From Selenomonadaceae bacterium (GTDB lineage Bacteria; Bacillota; Negativicutes; Selenomonadales; Selenomonadaceae): a DNA stretch of 39,177 bases. The notes beneath the pieces are model-generated. The model saw only the letters and a list, made by a program, of their open reading frames with translations. It was not told the DNA's origin and made no database searches. Of the stretch, positions 23,187 through 30,257 are shown in pieces. Positions within the stretch are counted from its first letter, which is position 1. Each line of letters starts with the position of its first letter. The position numbers and the translations under genes were made by a program. The DNA is taken from positions 1-39,177 of the forward strand of contig JALFBM010000019.1 of NCBI GenBank assembly GCA_022773425.1. Reading direction: 5' to 3'.

Positions 23187-23848
23187 GCCTGCGCTCCTTT
23201 CTTTTCTGCGACTTTCTGCAGAAGCCAGCCGCACCAATCCTCGATACCCTGATTTTTCGTGCAGGAGACCTCGACGATCTTCACCCCCGGATTCAGCGTG
23301 TCGATATCTTCCTCCGCGTTCGCGAGGCTGAAATTGCAATACGGCACGAGATCCACCTTGTTCAACAGGACGATCGAGGACTCCTTGAAAATCAGCGGGT
23401 ATTTCATCGGCTTGTCCTCACCCTCGGTGATGGACAGGACAACCGCGCTGTCATCCGCGCCGATCGGGAAATCCGCCGGGCAGACGAGGTTGCCGACGTT
23501 CTCGACGATCAGCAGGTCGAGCCCATCGAGGTCGAGATCCTTCGCCGTCTGCTGCACCATCGGCGCGTCGAGATGGCAACCGCCGGCCGTGTTGATCTGG
23601 ATGACCGGCACGCCGTGCTTCTCGATGCGCTCCGCGTCCTTGCTCGTGAAAAGATCGCCCTCGATGACCGCCATGTGCACTTTGTCCTTGAGGTATTCCA
23701 TCGTCTTCTCGAGCACAGAGGTCTTGCCGGCGCCCGGCGATCCCATGAGATTCAATACATATACCTTTTTCTCCTGAAACATCGCCCGATTCTCCGCCGC
23801 AATGCGGTCGTTCTCTCCGAGAATATTTTTCATGACCTTGACTTCCAT
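23183..23848 (-). CDS. hypB: [NiFe] hydrogenase nickel-insertion GTPase HypB (no N-terminal Ni motif)
   Basis: A 221-residue SIMIBI-class GTPase that works with HypA in nickel delivery. The P-loop is LMGSPGAGKTS near residues 34-44, the switch-region metal site GGCHLDAPM holds the conserved Cys-His pair, and the LLNKVDL specificity motif follows. The N-terminus MEVKVMKNILGEND has neither the CxxCGC nickel motif nor the His-rich stretch found in many HypB proteins; instead that Cys motif is found on the separate protein at 24312-24554. Ribosome site AGGAGG six bases before the ATG. It is followed by the maturation protease with a 4-base overlap and preceded by hypA with a 10-base gap. Confidence 0.95.
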   Translation of the reverse strand: MEVKVMKNILGENDRIAAENRAMFQEKKVYVLNLMGSPGAGKTSVLEKTMEYLKDKVHMAVIEGDLFTSKDAERIEKHGVPVIQINTAGGCHLDAPMVQQTAKDLDLDGLDLLIVENVGNLVCPADFPIGADDSAVVLSITEGEDKPMKYPLIFKESSIVLLNKVDLVPYCNFSLANAEEDIDTLNPGVKIVEVSCTKNQGIEDWCGWLLQKVAEKKGAQA

Positions 23849-23858
23849 GGGAGTCCTC

Positions 23859-24200
23859 CTATTCCATGTCCAGATACTCGACCTGCATCTCGTTGCCAGT
23901 CTCGACCTTCAGCACGCCGTCCTTGCAATCCGGGCACCAAAAATTGTAGCCCTCAATCGGGAAAACCCGGCCGCATTTCGTGCACCGTCCCGTGAGCGGC
24001 ACCGTCTCGATGGCGATTTCTGCGCCCTCCGCCGGCGTCCCTTCCGCGAGCATATGAAAGCTGAACCGCAGAGACTCTTCGACGACGCCAGCCATCGCAC
24101 CGATGCGCAGGCCGATCTTCTTCACCTTTTTCGCCTGGTTCCTGGCGGCATAGTCCTTGACAATGTCCATAATGCCCTCAGCAATCGACATTTCATGCAA
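23859..24200 (-). CDS. hypA: [NiFe] hydrogenase nickel metallochaperone HypA
   Basis: A 113-residue chaperone that passes nickel to the large subunit. With the TTG start at 24200 the protein begins MHEMSIAEG, giving the required H2 and E3 nickel-site residues. The zinc loop is CTKCGRVF, followed by CPDCKDG (two CxxC pairs). The frame open to 24290 would bury the His, and TTG is preceded by a GGGGGG ribosome site. Typical HypA length. It lies downstream of a 10-bp hairpin (24236-24278) that separates it from the small CGCG-motif gene, and directly upstream of hypB. Confidence 0.93.
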   Translation of the reverse strand: MHEMSIAEGIMDIVKDYAARNQAKKVKKIGLRIGAMAGVVEESLRFSFHMLAEGTPAEGAEIAIETVPLTGRCTKCGRVFPIEGYNFWCPDCKDGVLKVETGNEMQVEYLDME

Positions 24201-24235
24201 CGAACATACCCCCCACCCGTATATTTTTCCAACAA

Positions 24236-24278
24236 GAAAGCGCCTGTTCCCATTGATTGTAACAGGAAAGGCGCTTTC
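24236..24278 (-). repeat. intra-operon hairpin between the CGCG-motif gene and hypA
   Basis: On the minus strand GAAAGCGCCT and AGGCGCTTTC form a perfect 10-bp stem, with a further possible CCTGTT/AACAGG pairing in the loop. It is followed by TTGTTGG, a weak U-run, so it may be a leaky terminator or a processing/stability site that lowers hyp transcripts relative to the structural genes. This is inference. Confidence 0.55.
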
Positions 24279-24311
24279 CTTCAAATCCACAGCCTGTCGC
24301 TGAAGCTATCT

Positions 24312-24554
24312 TTACAGTTCCGCCTCAAGCCCGCGGTCCGAAAATACCTTCAGGATTTCCGTCAGCTTCGTCTTCGACGGCATGTAGTCCACCGTCGTCT
24401 CGCCCTCATGCCAGTGGATATGGACGTATACGACACCCGGCAAGCCGAGAAGCTTCTTCTCGACCTCCTTCGCGCCGTCTTCCGTGTATCCCTTGACGAG
24501 GAACTGCAGGCGCGTATTACCATTCGTCTGGCCGCAGCCGCATTCTTTGCACAT
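24312..24554 (-). CDS. small putative metallochaperone: CxxCGCG motif plus HMA-like fold
   Basis: An 80-residue protein. It starts MCKECGCGQTNGN, with C2, C5 and C7 placed exactly as in the nickel-binding N-terminus of E. coli HypB (MCTTCGCG). After a short linker the rest has an HMA/ferredoxin-like order of strands and helices (LQFLVKGYT, EVEKKLLGLPGVVYVHIHW, ETTVDY, KLTEILKVF). The usual MxCxxC of HMA proteins is missing, but strand 2 holds HIHWHE (H45, H47, H49). It sits between the cytochrome b gene and hypA, so it belongs to the hydrogenase operon. Ribosome site AGGAG about 10 bases before the ATG. I propose a nickel-handling role alongside HypA and the motif-less HypB; no function is established. 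Confidence 0.75.
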   Translation of the reverse strand: MCKECGCGQTNGNTRLQFLVKGYTEDGAKEVEKKLLGLPGVVYVHIHWHEGETTVDYMPSKTKLTEILKVFSDRGLEAEL

Positions 24555-24598
24555 AGATGTATCGCTCCTAAAATTTCCCTCTGTGAGTCGGTTGGATG

Positions 24599-25300
24599 TT
24601 ATTTCGTCTCGATTGGCGGTTCGACCTCATTGGCATCCTTCGGCGTATGCTCGAGGAACTTGACGCCCGAGAACATCGAGGAGGCCTCACCCTCTGCCTC
24701 CATCATGTCGGCGCGCAGGACCATGTAGACATGGCCGATGGCGAAGACGATGATGAGCCAGGCGACGATGTGGTGAACCCAGTGCGTGATCATCTCGTTG
24801 CCGAGGAGCACGTTGACCCAGCCGAACAGCGTGCCACCGATATTGCTCGGCTCCGTCATGTAGTACATCGCGAATCCGGTCAGGATCTCAACCAGTACCA
24901 TGGCGTAGAGCCCCGCGTATGACATGCGCGCGAGCGGATTGCGCAGGAACGGCGCATGCGACGGCTTCAGCAGCATATAATGCAGAGCGACGTCCAGCGT
25001 CTCGCTGTAGAAATGCCCTTCCCACACGCGCGGGAACAGGCGGTCGCCCTTGTTCACGATAAACCCGTAAATGCGCAGGATGAACGAAGCGCAGAACAGG
25101 AACGCGAAGATGAAATGAATGTTTCTTACCCAATCCATGGACATGGACGTGAAGGTCGGCTCAATTCCCACGACCGTCACCGGTTTCGCAATCAGAATGC
25201 CCGTGACAAAGAGCACGACGATGGACAAGACCATGATCCAGTGGAAAATCCGCAGGAACGGACTGAACAGGTAGTAGACTTTCCGTTTTTCCTCTTTCAT
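24599..25300 (-). CDS. [NiFe] hydrogenase b-type cytochrome subunit
   Basis: A 233-residue membrane protein that accepts electrons from the small subunit and passes them to the quinone pool. Four hydrophobic segments lie at about residues 15-36, 60-80, 130-150 and 180-200; His residues at H20 (FHWIM), H62 (IHFIF), and the HWVHHIV and GHVYMV stretches are candidate haem ligands. The SPFLRIFHW start matches the HyaC/HupC family. The C-terminal tail is acidic and may face the cytoplasm. It follows the large-subunit gene by 40 bases; 44 bases separate it from the small CGCG-motif gene. Group 1 uptake hydrogenases normally carry such an anchor. Confidence 0.9.
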   Translation of the reverse strand: MKEEKRKVYYLFSPFLRIFHWIMVLSIVVLFVTGILIAKPVTVVGIEPTFTSMSMDWVRNIHFIFAFLFCASFILRIYGFIVNKGDRLFPRVWEGHFYSETLDVALHYMLLKPSHAPFLRNPLARMSYAGLYAMVLVEILTGFAMYYMTEPSNIGGTLFGWVNVLLGNEMITHWVHHIVAWLIIVFAIGHVYMVLRADMMEAEGEASSMFSGVKFLEHTPKDANEVEPPIETK

Positions 25301-25340
25301 TCTACTTTCCCTTTCTTGCTATATGAACTTGGTCTGGTCC

Positions 25341-27263
25341 TTATTTTTTCTCCACATGGGTGCCGGAATACGGATCCGTCGTGACCACGCGGATTTCCTC
25401 GCCCTTCGCGTTGAACATATGCGTCGCGCAGGCCATGCACGGATCGAACGAACGGATGACCTTGACGATCTCGAGGGGCTTGTCCGGGATGGCGACATGC
25501 GTGTCCATCATCGCCTTTTCATAGGCACCATGGCCGGCCTGGTCATCGCGCGGGCAGGCGTTCCAGGTCGTCGGGACGACGCACTGATAGTTGTCCGTCT
25601 TGCCGTTCTTGATGACGATCCAGTGCGAGAGACCGCCGCGCGGTGCCTCGTAAAGACCGACGCCCTTGCATTCTTTCGGCCATTTCTCCGGATCCCATTT
25701 CTCCATGTTCGCGACCTTCGTATCGCCGGATTTGATGTTCGCGACGAGCTTGTCGAAGAAGAACTTGTTGATCTCGGCATTGAGCTGGCAGTCGAGGCCA
25801 CGGCATGCCGTACGGCCGACCATCGTCGGCATCCAAACCTCCGGCTTCAGATTCAGGACCTTGGATACGGCTTCGATCTGGTCGATCATCATCTTTTCCG
25901 CCCAGGTCAGATCGCCGAGCAAGCCCTTCTTGTACTTCGTGTAGATGACAATATAGCGGGCGAGCGGGCCGACCTCGCAGAGTTTGCCGCGCCATTTCGG
26001 CGTCTTGAGCCAGGAGTACTTACCCTGCTCGTCGAGTTCCTTCCACTCCGTGTCCGTGCCGACCTTCGGGCTCGTGAAATGCGGCTCCGTCTCGCCGTCC
26101 CACGGGTTCAGGTTGTCGCTGTCGCTGCCCTTGTACTTGTACCAGGAATGCTCAACGCTCTCGGTGAGCACGGACGGATCCTGCACATCCTCCGCGTTGA
26201 TCTCGCTGAACGACGCGTTCTCGACGCCCTTGCCGAAGTCCTCGACGACACCGTTGCAGCGGACGAGCAGGTTCTTAAAGAAGTCGCCGTTCGTCGTACC
26301 GGAGAACGGCTCAATCGGGTACGCACCATAGGCGAGCACCCGCTCTTTCGCGAGGCCGCCGCCGTCGACGCGACCGGCCTTGACGAACGCCGTGCCGATG
26401 GCGAGCAGGTCCGGGATGTAGTAGTTGTTGACGAGCGTGCGCCCGAGGTTGATCGCGCGGTCAACGATGCCAAGGCGCGCGGAATTGACCGGCGCGTTGC
26501 CATCCTCCATCGAGATAGAGCACGGCATGCCGCCGACGACGTAATGCGGATGCGGGTTTTTGCCGCCGAAGATGACGTGCGGCGTCACGAGCTCACGCTG
26601 CTTGTCGAGCATTTCGAGATAGTGCGCGACCGCCATCAGATGCACTTCCGGCGGAAGCAGGTTATAATCCGGATGATCCCACCAGTTCGCCGAGAAGATG
26701 CCGAGCTGGCCACTGTCGACAATGGCCTTGATCTTGGTTTTGATCTCATCGAAATACTGCGGCGTCGCGGCCGGGAACGCATGGTCATAGGCCTCCGTCG
26801 CCGGGACATCCGAACCCGGTGCGCGGAACGGCAGCTTGTACGTATTCAGTACCGTGTTCTGCAGGTTCGCCGTCGCGACCGGATCCGCGTTGAGCGCCGC
26901 GACCGGGGAAACCCAGTCGAGCGCGTGCAGATGATAGAAATGCACGAGATGATCCTGTACCGTCAGCGTCGCAGCCATGATGTTGCGAATGTAGTTCGCG
27001 TTCTTCGGGATCGTGATGCCGAGTGCGTCCTCAACGGCGCGCAGCGAAGCGAGCGCATGCGCCGTCGTGCAGACGCCGCAGATGCGCTGAATATACGCCC
27101 AATCGTCACGCGGGTCGCGGTCTTTCATGACGAGCTCGAGGCCGCGCCATGCCGTGCCGGAGGAAAGGGCATCCGTTACCTTGCCGCTGCCCTCGTCGAC
27201 GTTCACCTCAACGCGGAGATGCCCCTCAATGCGGGTAATCGGGTCTACTACTACATGTTTCAT
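25341..27263 (-). CDS. [NiFe] uptake hydrogenase large subunit
   Basis: A 640-residue catalytic subunit carrying the NiFe(CN)2CO site. The first cysteine pair is RICGVC (C62, C65) and the second DPCMACATH (C609, C612, H615). Maturation should cleave after H615. The residue run after it is 25 residues long, MFNAKGEEIR to the lysine-rich end, compared with about 15 in typical relatives. The sequence around EDALGITIPKNANYIRNI is of group 1 type. The start ATG overlaps the small-subunit stop by one base (TAATG), so translation is coupled. The matching protease is encoded in the same run (22584-23186). Oxidises H2 in the periplasm; coupled to the cytochrome b subunit. Confidence 0.95.
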   Translation of the reverse strand: MKHVVVDPITRIEGHLRVEVNVDEGSGKVTDALSSGTAWRGLELVMKDRDPRDDWAYIQRICGVCTTAHALASLRAVEDALGITIPKNANYIRNIMAATLTVQDHLVHFYHLHALDWVSPVAALNADPVATANLQNTVLNTYKLPFRAPGSDVPATEAYDHAFPAATPQYFDEIKTKIKAIVDSGQLGIFSANWWDHPDYNLLPPEVHLMAVAHYLEMLDKQRELVTPHVIFGGKNPHPHYVVGGMPCSISMEDGNAPVNSARLGIVDRAINLGRTLVNNYYIPDLLAIGTAFVKAGRVDGGGLAKERVLAYGAYPIEPFSGTTNGDFFKNLLVRCNGVVEDFGKGVENASFSEINAEDVQDPSVLTESVEHSWYKYKGSDSDNLNPWDGETEPHFTSPKVGTDTEWKELDEQGKYSWLKTPKWRGKLCEVGPLARYIVIYTKYKKGLLGDLTWAEKMMIDQIEAVSKVLNLKPEVWMPTMVGRTACRGLDCQLNAEINKFFFDKLVANIKSGDTKVANMEKWDPEKWPKECKGVGLYEAPRGGLSHWIVIKNGKTDNYQCVVPTTWNACPRDDQAGHGAYEKAMMDTHVAIPDKPLEIVKVIRSFDPCMACATHMFNAKGEEIRVVTTDPYSGTHVEKK

Positions 27264-28357
27264 TACTCTTCACCTGCCCCTTTCTCGGCCTTTTCCGCTG
27301 CGATGCGTTTCTTTTTCTGTACGACGGAAGCCGCACCGTGTGCGACGACGCCGGCCGCCGTCACGCCGGCAATCGCCGCGCCGATCTTATCGACGTCGCC
27401 GATCGGCTGGCCAAATTTCGGCAGGCGCTCCGAGAACTTGCCGGAATCCCAGAAGTTCGCGTTCGAGCAGCCGATACACGGGGCGCCGGACTGAATCGGA
27501 TAGCTCATGCCCTGGAACCAGCGCAGGTTGCCGCAGGAGTTATAGGTCTCCGGGCCACGGCAGCCGAGCTTGTACAGGCACCAGCCGCCCTTCGAACCCG
27601 CGTCATCGAAGTTCTCCGCGAACATGCCCGCATCGAAGAACGGACGGCGGTAGCAGGTATCGTGAATGCGGTTGCCGTAGAACTGTTTCGGACGGCCCTG
27701 GCCATCGAGTGGCGGGACCTTGCCGAACAGTGCGACATGCATGACGACGCCCGTCATGACCTCCGGGATCGGCGGGCAGCCCGGCACATTGACGACCGGC
27801 GTGCTGCTCGTGAAATGCGAAACGCCGGACGAACCCGTCGGGTTTGGCGAAGCGGCCTGGATACCGCCCGAGACCGCGCAGGTACCGTAGGCAATAACCG
27901 CGGCAGCGTTCTCCGCTGCATGGCGCAGCGTATGCGTGAACGTATGGCCGCCGGACATACAGTATACACCGTTGTCCTTCGTGCAGGCCGCACCCTCAAC
28001 GGCGAGGATATACTGCCCCTTGAATTTTTGAATCAGCGTCTCGAGATGCTGCTCGAACGGCTCGCCCGAAGCGGCGCTGAGCAGATGATCGTACTCGAGG
28101 TCAATCTGACTCAAGACAACATCCGAAGCGAGCGGCGAAGCCGAACGGATGAACGACTCATCGCATCCCGTGCACTCGTGCCCGTGGATCCAGATGACCA
28201 CCGGCAGCGGTTTTTTCTCCGCCGCCGCGACAACCTTCTGCAGGTTGTCCGTCGACAATCCCATCAATGTGGTCAAGGCGACACAGCCCTTGATGAAATT
28301 TCTGCGGCTGATGCCTTTATGCAGGCATCTGTCCCATAAGCTCTCCCGTTTTTCCAC
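27263..28357 (-). CDS. [NiFe] uptake hydrogenase small subunit with Tat signal
   Basis: A 364-residue iron-sulfur subunit. The Tat motif SRRNFIKG is at residues 18-25, followed by a hydrophobic run, so the heterodimer is exported folded. The proximal cluster cysteines begin at HGHECTGCDES, followed by YGTCAVSGGIQAA and PGCPP. The distal cluster ligands are in IHDTCYRR and GWCLYKLGC, and the medial 3Fe-type set is NSC, CIGC. The C-terminus (about residues 315-345) is a single hydrophobic anchor ended by a charged tail. Start: GTG at 28357, seven bases after GAGGAGG. It is the first gene of the hydrogenase/hyp run, with a roughly 130-base leader that can fold into a long hairpin. Confidence 0.95.
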   Translation of the reverse strand: MEKRESLWDRCLHKGISRRNFIKGCVALTTLMGLSTDNLQKVVAAAEKKPLPVVIWIHGHECTGCDESFIRSASPLASDVVLSQIDLEYDHLLSAASGEPFEQHLETLIQKFKGQYILAVEGAACTKDNGVYCMSGGHTFTHTLRHAAENAAAVIAYGTCAVSGGIQAASPNPTGSSGVSHFTSSTPVVNVPGCPPIPEVMTGVVMHVALFGKVPPLDGQGRPKQFYGNRIHDTCYRRPFFDAGMFAENFDDAGSKGGWCLYKLGCRGPETYNSCGNLRWFQGMSYPIQSGAPCIGCSNANFWDSGKFSERLPKFGQPIGDVDKIGAAIAGVTAAGVVAHGAASVVQKKKRIAAEKAEKGAGEE

Positions 28358-28685
28358 GTCGTTACCTCCTCATCTTCTCTGAAAGATGCATGGACTTCAA
28401 AGCTCTCAAAAAAGTCCAAGAACACAGCATCTATCTTGCAGGTTCGTGGCCGGTAATAAAATTGATGAATAAATAAACTTCAATACTGCTATTATACAAC
28501 GAAGCAAGAAAAATAGCTATAATTTATCGCATACAAATTACTCATAACCGCCATAAATGTCATTGATAGCAATTTTACACCGGCAAGAGCCATCTGTTTT
28601 ACTCTTCTACAGGGCATTCTGATTTCCTGCTGTTTTTTCTTTTTTTATCCTGCTTGTGAAAAATTTCTTTTTCTTCAAAAAGGGG
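28358..28685. other. intergenic region: hydrogenase leader and tRNA upstream region
   Basis: No ORF with a ribosome site is seen. On the minus strand there is a TATAAT at 28491-28496, about 130 bases before the hydrogenase start, but no good -35 hexamer at 16-18 bases; it remains the best candidate for the hydrogenase promoter. A hairpin lies between it and the gene (28384-28432). The region is AT-rich, with no FNR-type box matching the full consensus. Confidence 0.5.
28384..28432 (-). promoter_or_regulatory. structured 5' leader hairpin of the hydrogenase operon
   Basis: On the minus strand AGATGC ... TGGACTT ... AAGTCCA ... GCATCT gives a composite stem of 6 and 7 pairs, with an internal bulge and a 14-base loop. 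It ends about 26 bases before the GTG start. It might be an RNA switch, processing site or stability element; the pairing is visible but function is inference. Confidence 0.45.
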
Positions 28686-28714
28686 TTGCAAAGGGAGATT
28701 GGCTGTGCTATAAT
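28686..28714 (+). promoter_or_regulatory. sigma-70 promoter of tRNA-Ala
   Basis: TTGCAA (28686-28691), a 17-base spacer and TATAAT (28709-28714), preceded by TGC to make an extended -10. It lies about 22 bases before the tRNA 5' end. Confidence 0.8.
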
Positions 28715-28735
28715 TGTTTTTGTTCTCAAGGACAT

Positions 28736-28811
28736 GGGGATGTAGCTCAGCTGGGAGAGCATCAGGTTCGCAATCTGGGGGTCGAGGGTTCAAACCCCTT
28801 CATCTCCACCA
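28736..28811 (+). tRNA. tRNA-Ala (anticodon CGC)
   Basis: A 76-base cloverleaf with encoded CCA. The acceptor stem GGGGATG pairs with CATCTCC, including G3-U70, the tRNA-Ala identity pair. D arm GCTC/GAGC, anticodon stem TCAGG/TCTGG (two G-T pairs) with loop TTCGCAA, so the anticodon is CGC reading GCG codons; T arm GAGGG-TTCAAAC-CCCTT. A dedicated CGC-Ala tRNA fits a GC-rich genome. It has its own promoter and terminator. Confidence 0.95.
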
Positions 28812-28825
28812 TTTATGAGAACGAC

Positions 28826-28856
28826 GAGCGGTTCGATACTTTGAACCGCTCTTTTG
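28826..28856 (+). terminator. rho-independent terminator of tRNA-Ala
   Basis: GAGCGGTTC and GAACCGCTC form a 9-bp perfect stem with an 8-base loop, followed by TTTTGTT on the plus strand. It ends right at the stop of the convergent larE gene. Confidence 0.88.
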
Positions 28857-29684
28857 TTATGCCTGCGTATGTTCTTTTCTCAGTCCCTCATTCATCGCGC
28901 CGGTACGATAGCCCTCAAGGTCGAGCGTCACGTAGAGATAGCCAAGCGCCTTCAGACGCTGCACGACGGCCTCGCGGAGCGTTGGATCGAGCATGCGTCC
29001 GATGTCCTCCGGCGGCAGCTCGATCCGCGCCATATCGCCGTGGTCGCGCACGCGGAACTGGCGGAACCCATGCGCCATCAGGAACTCCTCCGCCGTATTG
29101 ACACGTGCTAGGCCCTCCGGCGTCAGCGTATGCCCGTACGGAAAGCGCGAGGCAAGGCACGCAAAGCTCGGCTTGTTCCAGGTCGGCAGCCCGAGTTCGC
29201 GCGACAGATCCCGGATATCCTGCTTGTACATGCCGGCCTCGTGCAGCGGGCTCACGATGCCGAGCTCCGCAAGAGCCCGGTGCCCCGGGCGATAATCTCC
29301 ATCATCATCGAGATTCGATCCATCGACCACCGCCGTGAGGCCGCGCGCTGCCGCCTGCGCCTTCATTTCAGAAAACAGCGCATGTTTGCAGTAATAGCAG
29401 CGATCGTTCGGGTTCTCCGCGACATGCGGTACCTGCAGGATGGGAAACGGCACGACGACGTGCTCGACGCCGAGCGTGCGGCAGAACGCCGCTGCCTCGT
29501 CGACATCGCGCTGCGGTACGAAGTCCGACTGCGCCGTAAAGGCCACGGCCCGTGCACCGAGCGCATCATGCGCCGCGCGCACGAGAAAGGTCGAGTCCAC
29601 TCCGCTCGAAAAGGCCACGGCCACGCTGCCGAGCCCGCGCAGGATCTCCCCGAGCTTCTGATATTTCTGATGCAATTCATCCAT
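28857..29684 (-). CDS. larE: ATP-dependent sacrificial sulfur transferase LarE
   Basis: A 275-residue PP-loop enzyme that adenylates and thiolates the pyridinium dicarboxylate precursor of the nickel-pincer nucleotide cofactor (used by lactate racemase and relatives). The PP-loop is AFSSGVDSTF (SGVDS at 27-31). Cysteines at C96 and C99 (RCYYCK) and C176 (SFACLASRFPYG) are the three-cysteine set, which in some LarE enzymes binds a 4Fe-4S cluster that supplies the sulfur; single-Cys LarE proteins sacrifice the equivalent of C176. The partner genes larB and larC are not in the window. Its own promoter lies at 29739-29768; it ends against the tRNA terminator, so it is monocistronic. Confidence 0.9.
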   Translation of the reverse strand: MDELHQKYQKLGEILRGLGSVAVAFSSGVDSTFLVRAAHDALGARAVAFTAQSDFVPQRDVDEAAAFCRTLGVEHVVVPFPILQVPHVAENPNDRCYYCKHALFSEMKAQAAARGLTAVVDGSNLDDDGDYRPGHRALAELGIVSPLHEAGMYKQDIRDLSRELGLPTWNKPSFACLASRFPYGHTLTPEGLARVNTAEEFLMAHGFRQFRVRDHGDMARIELPPEDIGRMLDPTLREAVVQRLKALGYLYVTLDLEGYRTGAMNEGLRKEHTQA

Positions 29685-29738
29685 CGGTATCCCTCTATTC
29701 TTACCTATTCACTATGTTTTATACATGATATCACAATT

Positions 29739-29768
29739 TATATATAACAAAAGAAAGCATGGTGTCAA
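29739..29768 (-). promoter_or_regulatory. sigma-70 promoter of larE
   Basis: On the minus strand TTGACA (29768-29763), an 18-base spacer and TATATA (29744-29739). It starts within the loop of the 29751-29778 hairpin, with a leader of about 50 bases before the larE ATG. Confidence 0.7.
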
Positions 29769-29778
29769 ATGCTTTCTT
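29751..29778. repeat. 10-bp inverted repeat, possible terminator, with the larE -35 in its loop
   Basis: AAGAAAGCAT and ATGCTTTCTT form a perfect 10-bp stem around GGTGTCAA. The plus-strand arm is followed by TTTCTCTGC and the minus-strand arm by TTGTT, so it could end stray transcripts or serve as an operator over the larE promoter. Function is inferred. Confidence 0.6.
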
Positions 29779-29967
29779 TTTCTCTGCTTTTTTATCGTGG
29801 GAATAAAGGATATGTATGGTAAGCCGACAGAAAATCCGGCCAGACAAAAGGAAAAGCACCCGCCCGCGGCGAATGCTTCTTATAGAAAGAATCAGAAAGG
29901 ATCGAAACGACAGGCGGATCCTCTTTTCCGCCATTCGCGATTCCCCTGCAAAGGAGGGCGGTGCATC

Positions 29968-30246
29968 ATGCGGAAAAATTATGCTGAAAAACTCACCTAT
30001 CTCTTTATTGCCTTTGCCATCTATCTCTTGTTGCGCGCGTTCGGCGAGGCGCGCACCGGATCCATCATTCTCGTGCTGCTCTACGCGTCTGTCTCGGTAT
30101 CCCTGCTCGCGAGCAACGTGCCGAAGGTCATCGATGTGCCGCTGCAGCTGGTCTATCCCGTGCGGTGCGTCGAGTTCTTCACCTTTGGTCTGGCCGTCGT
30201 ATGCTTCCTCGCGCTCTTTCTAAAACGCGTTCTGATGGCCATCTGA
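29968..30246 (+). CDS. small membrane protein of unknown function
   Basis: A 92-residue protein with three hydrophobic segments (about residues 9-25, 32-52 and 68-90) separated by short charged loops, and a basic N-terminus (RKNYAEK). Most likely inner-membrane; no family is recognised. Start: ATG at 29968 preceded by AAAGGAGGG; the frame is open to 29725, but that upper part has no ribosome site and low coding character. It is the only plus-strand protein gene, convergent with the kor operon: its stop is 12 bases from the korC stop, with no terminator between. No clear promoter in the roughly 190-base leader. Confidence 0.7.
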   Translation: MRKNYAEKLTYLFIAFAIYLLLRAFGEARTGSIILVLLYASVSVSLLASNVPKVIDVPLQLVYPVRCVEFFTFGLAVVCFLALFLKRVLMAI

Positions 30247-30257
30247 CACTCTGTTCC

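Noticed and set aside
24231-24282. Hairpin before hypA as a strong terminator
   Set aside because: The stem is good but the run after it, TTGTTGG, is too weak in U to be called a full terminator.
25323-27494. 723-codon plus-strand open frame opposite the hydrogenase large subunit
   Set aside because: Shadow of a highly conserved enzyme; the translation is R/D/V-rich without domains, and the minus-strand frame has the full NiFe signatures.
28384-28432. NiCo or similar known riboswitch in the hydrogenase leader
   Set aside because: The stem is present, but none of the conserved core bases of metal riboswitches that I know are visible.
28450-28475. FNR-like TTGAT half site near the hydrogenase promoter
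   Set aside because: Only one half site (TTGATGAAT...) matches; the second half ATCAA is absent, so it is not counted as an FNR box.
29725-29967. Upstream extension of the small membrane protein frame
   Set aside because: No ribosome site at the first ATG and poor coding character; the ATG at 29968 has a strong AAAGGAGGG.
30247-30257. Terminator between the small membrane protein and korC
   Set aside because: Only 11 bases lie between the convergent stops and no hairpin fits there.
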